A stretch of 7,038 nucleotides of DNA from the NCBI GenBank assembly GCA_964386465.1, contig CAYLTU010000290.1, positions 1 to 7,038 on the forward strand, written 5' to 3'. The notes below the pieces were generated by a model, which saw only the letters and a program-made list of their open reading frames with translations, ran no database searches and had not been told where the DNA came from. Of the stretch, positions 5,855-7,038 are shown one piece after another. How positions within the stretch are numbered: position 1 is the stretch's first letter; each line of letters begins with the position of its first letter. This DNA comes from GCA-2717185 sp964386465. GTDB lineage: Bacteria; Pseudomonadota; Alphaproteobacteria; UBA8366; GCA-2717185. The translations under genes and the position numbers were made by a program.

Positions 5855-6010
5855 ATGAACGATTTACCAAACCCGGATGACGACACGACGCCCACGGAAA
5901 AAATGCGCGGTCCGGCCAAGCCAGTCGGTTTGAAATTAGTGCTGGCGAGCATTCTTCTGCTCGCCTATCTCGGCTACCTTGTCTATGTCGGATTCAGCGA
6001 TCCGCGTTAG
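5855..6010 (+). CDS. Possible small single-helix membrane protein (51 aa)
   Basis: This predicted 51-residue protein has a hydrophilic N-terminus rich in Pro, Asp and Thr (MNDLPNPDDDTTPTEK). Basic residues follow at 16-27, then one hydrophobic helix at about 26-47 (LKLVLASILLLAYLGYLVYV) and a short tail FSDPR. The positive-inside rule puts the N-terminus in the cytoplasm. I do not recognise a family. A basic segment right before a well-formed helix and a tidy stop favour a real gene, but the ATG has no clear ribosome site. An in-frame GTG at 5792 would add 21 residues of unremarkable sequence and is also poorly supported. It lies 89 bases before the lactonase gene on the same strand and could share its transcript. 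The 200 bases between the tRNA and this ORF show no other gene. Confidence 0.55.
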   Translation: MNDLPNPDDDTTPTEKMRGPAKPVGLKLVLASILLLAYLGYLVYVGFSDPR

Positions 6011-6099
6011 CGTCGCGACCTGCCCAATTTGCTCGGCTAATCCGGATAAGGTTGAATAACCGGCAACCAAGTACCCGATTGAGTCGACAAAGGTGCCGC

Positions 6100-6975
6100 A
6101 TGCCGGATGTAGAGTGTCTCGTGGAATGCGCCAATATCTTGGGCGAAGGCCCGATTTGGCATCCGAAGGAAAGAGCCCTCTATTGGTGCGATAACTTGAA
6201 ACCTTCCGTGCAGCGATACGACCCCGCCACCGGGGAGGCGACCATTTGGCCGCTTGATAAACAGGTCGGGTCGATCGTCTTCCGGGAAAGCGGCGGCATC
6301 GTCGCCGGCATGGAATGCGGTTTCTGTTTCATCGATCTCGAAACGGGCGGGATTGAAAGCATCGTCGACCCCGAGGCGGGCATCGCCGGGAACCGGCTGA
6401 ACGACGGCAAATGCGACCGCGCCGGCCGCTATTGGTGCGGCAGCATGGATGCGGCGCTGAAAGATCCGACCGCGGCGTTGTATCGCCTCGACACCGACCT
6501 TTCCTGCCATCGCATGGATGACGGGTTTACGGTTTCGAACGGGATAGCTTTCAGTCCGGACGACAAGGTGATGTATTTCTCCGACACGCGCGCCGAAACG
6601 GTCTACGCGTACGATTTCGACCTTGCCAGCGGGGCGCTGGAGAACCGGCGGGTCTTTATCTCGACCAGGGAAATCGCGGGTAGGGTCGATGGCGCGACGG
6701 TCGACGCCGACGGCTATTACTGGTGCGCGCATATCCATGGCGGCGAGATCGCCCGCTACGATCCCGATGGAAGGCTCGAACGCACGATCCCGCTACCGGT
6801 GCGGCACCCGACGATGTGCACTTTCGGCGGCGAAGATTTCGATACGCTCTACGTGACCTCGTCCACGAAATTTCTCGGACCCGGCGAAGCGGAAAACCAG
6901 CCGCTCGCGGGCGCCCTTTTCGCCATTCACGATGTCGGCGCCAAGGGAATCGTCGAACCTTATTTCGCAGGTTAG
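6100..6975 (+). CDS. SMP-30/gluconolactonase/LRE family protein (probable sugar lactonase)
   Basis: This 291-residue protein fits the SMP-30 family, six-bladed beta-propellers that hydrolyse sugar lactones using one divalent metal. The metal ligands expected from the family are present: Glu16 in ILGEGPIW, Asn147 in VSNGIAFSPD and Asp197 in GRVDGATVD. The substrate-contact motif NRLNDGKCDRAGRYWCGSM at 98-116 supplies Arg99 and Asn101, matching the NRFNDGK region of characterised members. The length is normal and there is no signal peptide, so it should be cytoplasmic. ATG at 6100 is preferred because AAAGG lies seven to eight bases upstream and the protein then begins, as usual for the family, with a short strand before GEGP. 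A longer form from 6052 would add 16 basic residues with no family match. The exact lactone cannot be read from the sequence. Its stop is nine bases from a convergent gene. A role beside the TRAP transporter in sugar-acid use is possible but unproven. Confidence 0.92.
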   Translation: MPDVECLVECANILGEGPIWHPKERALYWCDNLKPSVQRYDPATGEATIWPLDKQVGSIVFRESGGIVAGMECGFCFIDLETGGIESIVDPEAGIAGNRLNDGKCDRAGRYWCGSMDAALKDPTAALYRLDTDLSCHRMDDGFTVSNGIAFSPDDKVMYFSDTRAETVYAYDFDLASGALENRRVFISTREIAGRVDGATVDADGYYWCAHIHGGEIARYDPDGRLERTIPLPVRHPTMCTFGGEDFDTLYVTSSTKFLGPGEAENQPLAGALFAIHDVGAKGIVEPYFAG

Positions 6976-6984
6976 GGGTGGCGT

Positions 6985-7038
6985 TTAGTAGACGAGTTCG
7001 TCTTCTTCGCCGGCCTCTGCGAGCATGATCTCGCCCTG
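6985..7038 (-). CDS. 3' end of an unidentified gene, cut by the window edge
   Basis: On the minus strand an open frame enters from the right edge and ends at TAA (6985-6987). It encodes QGEIMLAEAGEEDELVY. The acidic C-terminal tail and the tight convergent arrangement with the SMP-30 gene suggest a real gene, since intergenic gaps in this window are small. Seventeen residues are too few to assign a family. Confidence 0.45.
   Translation of the reverse strand, partial: QGEIMLAEAGEEDELVY

Noticed and set aside
5545..5952. Minus-strand frame of 135 residues containing GERIRTSGPYVPNVVLYQAELLP
   Set aside because: The recognisable part is the antisense translation of tRNA-Pro, a well-known false protein in databases. 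The rest is antisense to the small membrane ORF and non-coding DNA.
5577..6010. tRNA-Pro as the attachment site of an integrated element
   Set aside because: There is no integrase gene and no second copy of the tRNA 3' end in the window, and the neighbouring genes look like ordinary chromosomal genes.

Overview
The window looks like chromosomal DNA from an alphaproteobacterium, probably Rhodospirillales-like. The reasons are moderately high GC, strong GGAGG-type ribosome sites, long antisense shadow frames, a TakP/FcbT-type TRAP transporter and a CBS-BON protein of a kind common in that class. This placement rests on general sequence character only. I see no transposase, integrase, CRISPR array, rRNA or plasmid function.

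Layout. (1) 1-98 is a short leader with a small hairpin and a 9-bp direct repeat. (2) 99-800 (+) encodes a CBS-CBS-BON protein. (3) 806-5258 (-) is a four-gene block read right to left: dctP (substrate-binding protein), dctM (large permease), dctQ (small permease) and an unnamed four-helix membrane protein. An intrinsic terminator sits between dctP and dctM. It probably lets the binding protein be made in excess over the membrane subunits. (4) 5259-5576 is a non-coding divergent region with the dctP leader on the minus strand and the tRNA promoter on the plus strand. (5) 5577-5653 (+) is tRNA-Pro(CGG) with encoded CCA. (6) 5855-6010 (+) is a possible 51-residue single-helix membrane protein. 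(7) 6100-6975 (+) is an SMP-30/gluconolactonase-family enzyme with its metal and substrate residues intact. (8) 6985-7038 (-) appears to be the 3' end of another gene that continues beyond the window.

How the genes fit together. DctP should capture an organic acid in the periplasm and pass it to DctQM for sodium-coupled uptake. Its resemblance is to the alpha-keto-acid/lactate/chloroaromatic TRAP group. The lactonase nearby would fit carboxylate or sugar-acid metabolism, but it is divergent and beyond a tRNA, so a shared pathway is only a possibility.

The most unusual part is the membrane end of the TRAP locus. The order is P-M-Q rather than the usual P-Q-M. DctQ carries an extra charged cytoplasmic segment and a fifth transmembrane helix. 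The last gene encodes a membrane protein whose predicted periplasmic loop resembles a beta-rich module that I associate with phage structural and bacterial surface proteins. These could together be an elaborated TRAP transporter with an accessory subunit. That is inference from sequence and gene order.
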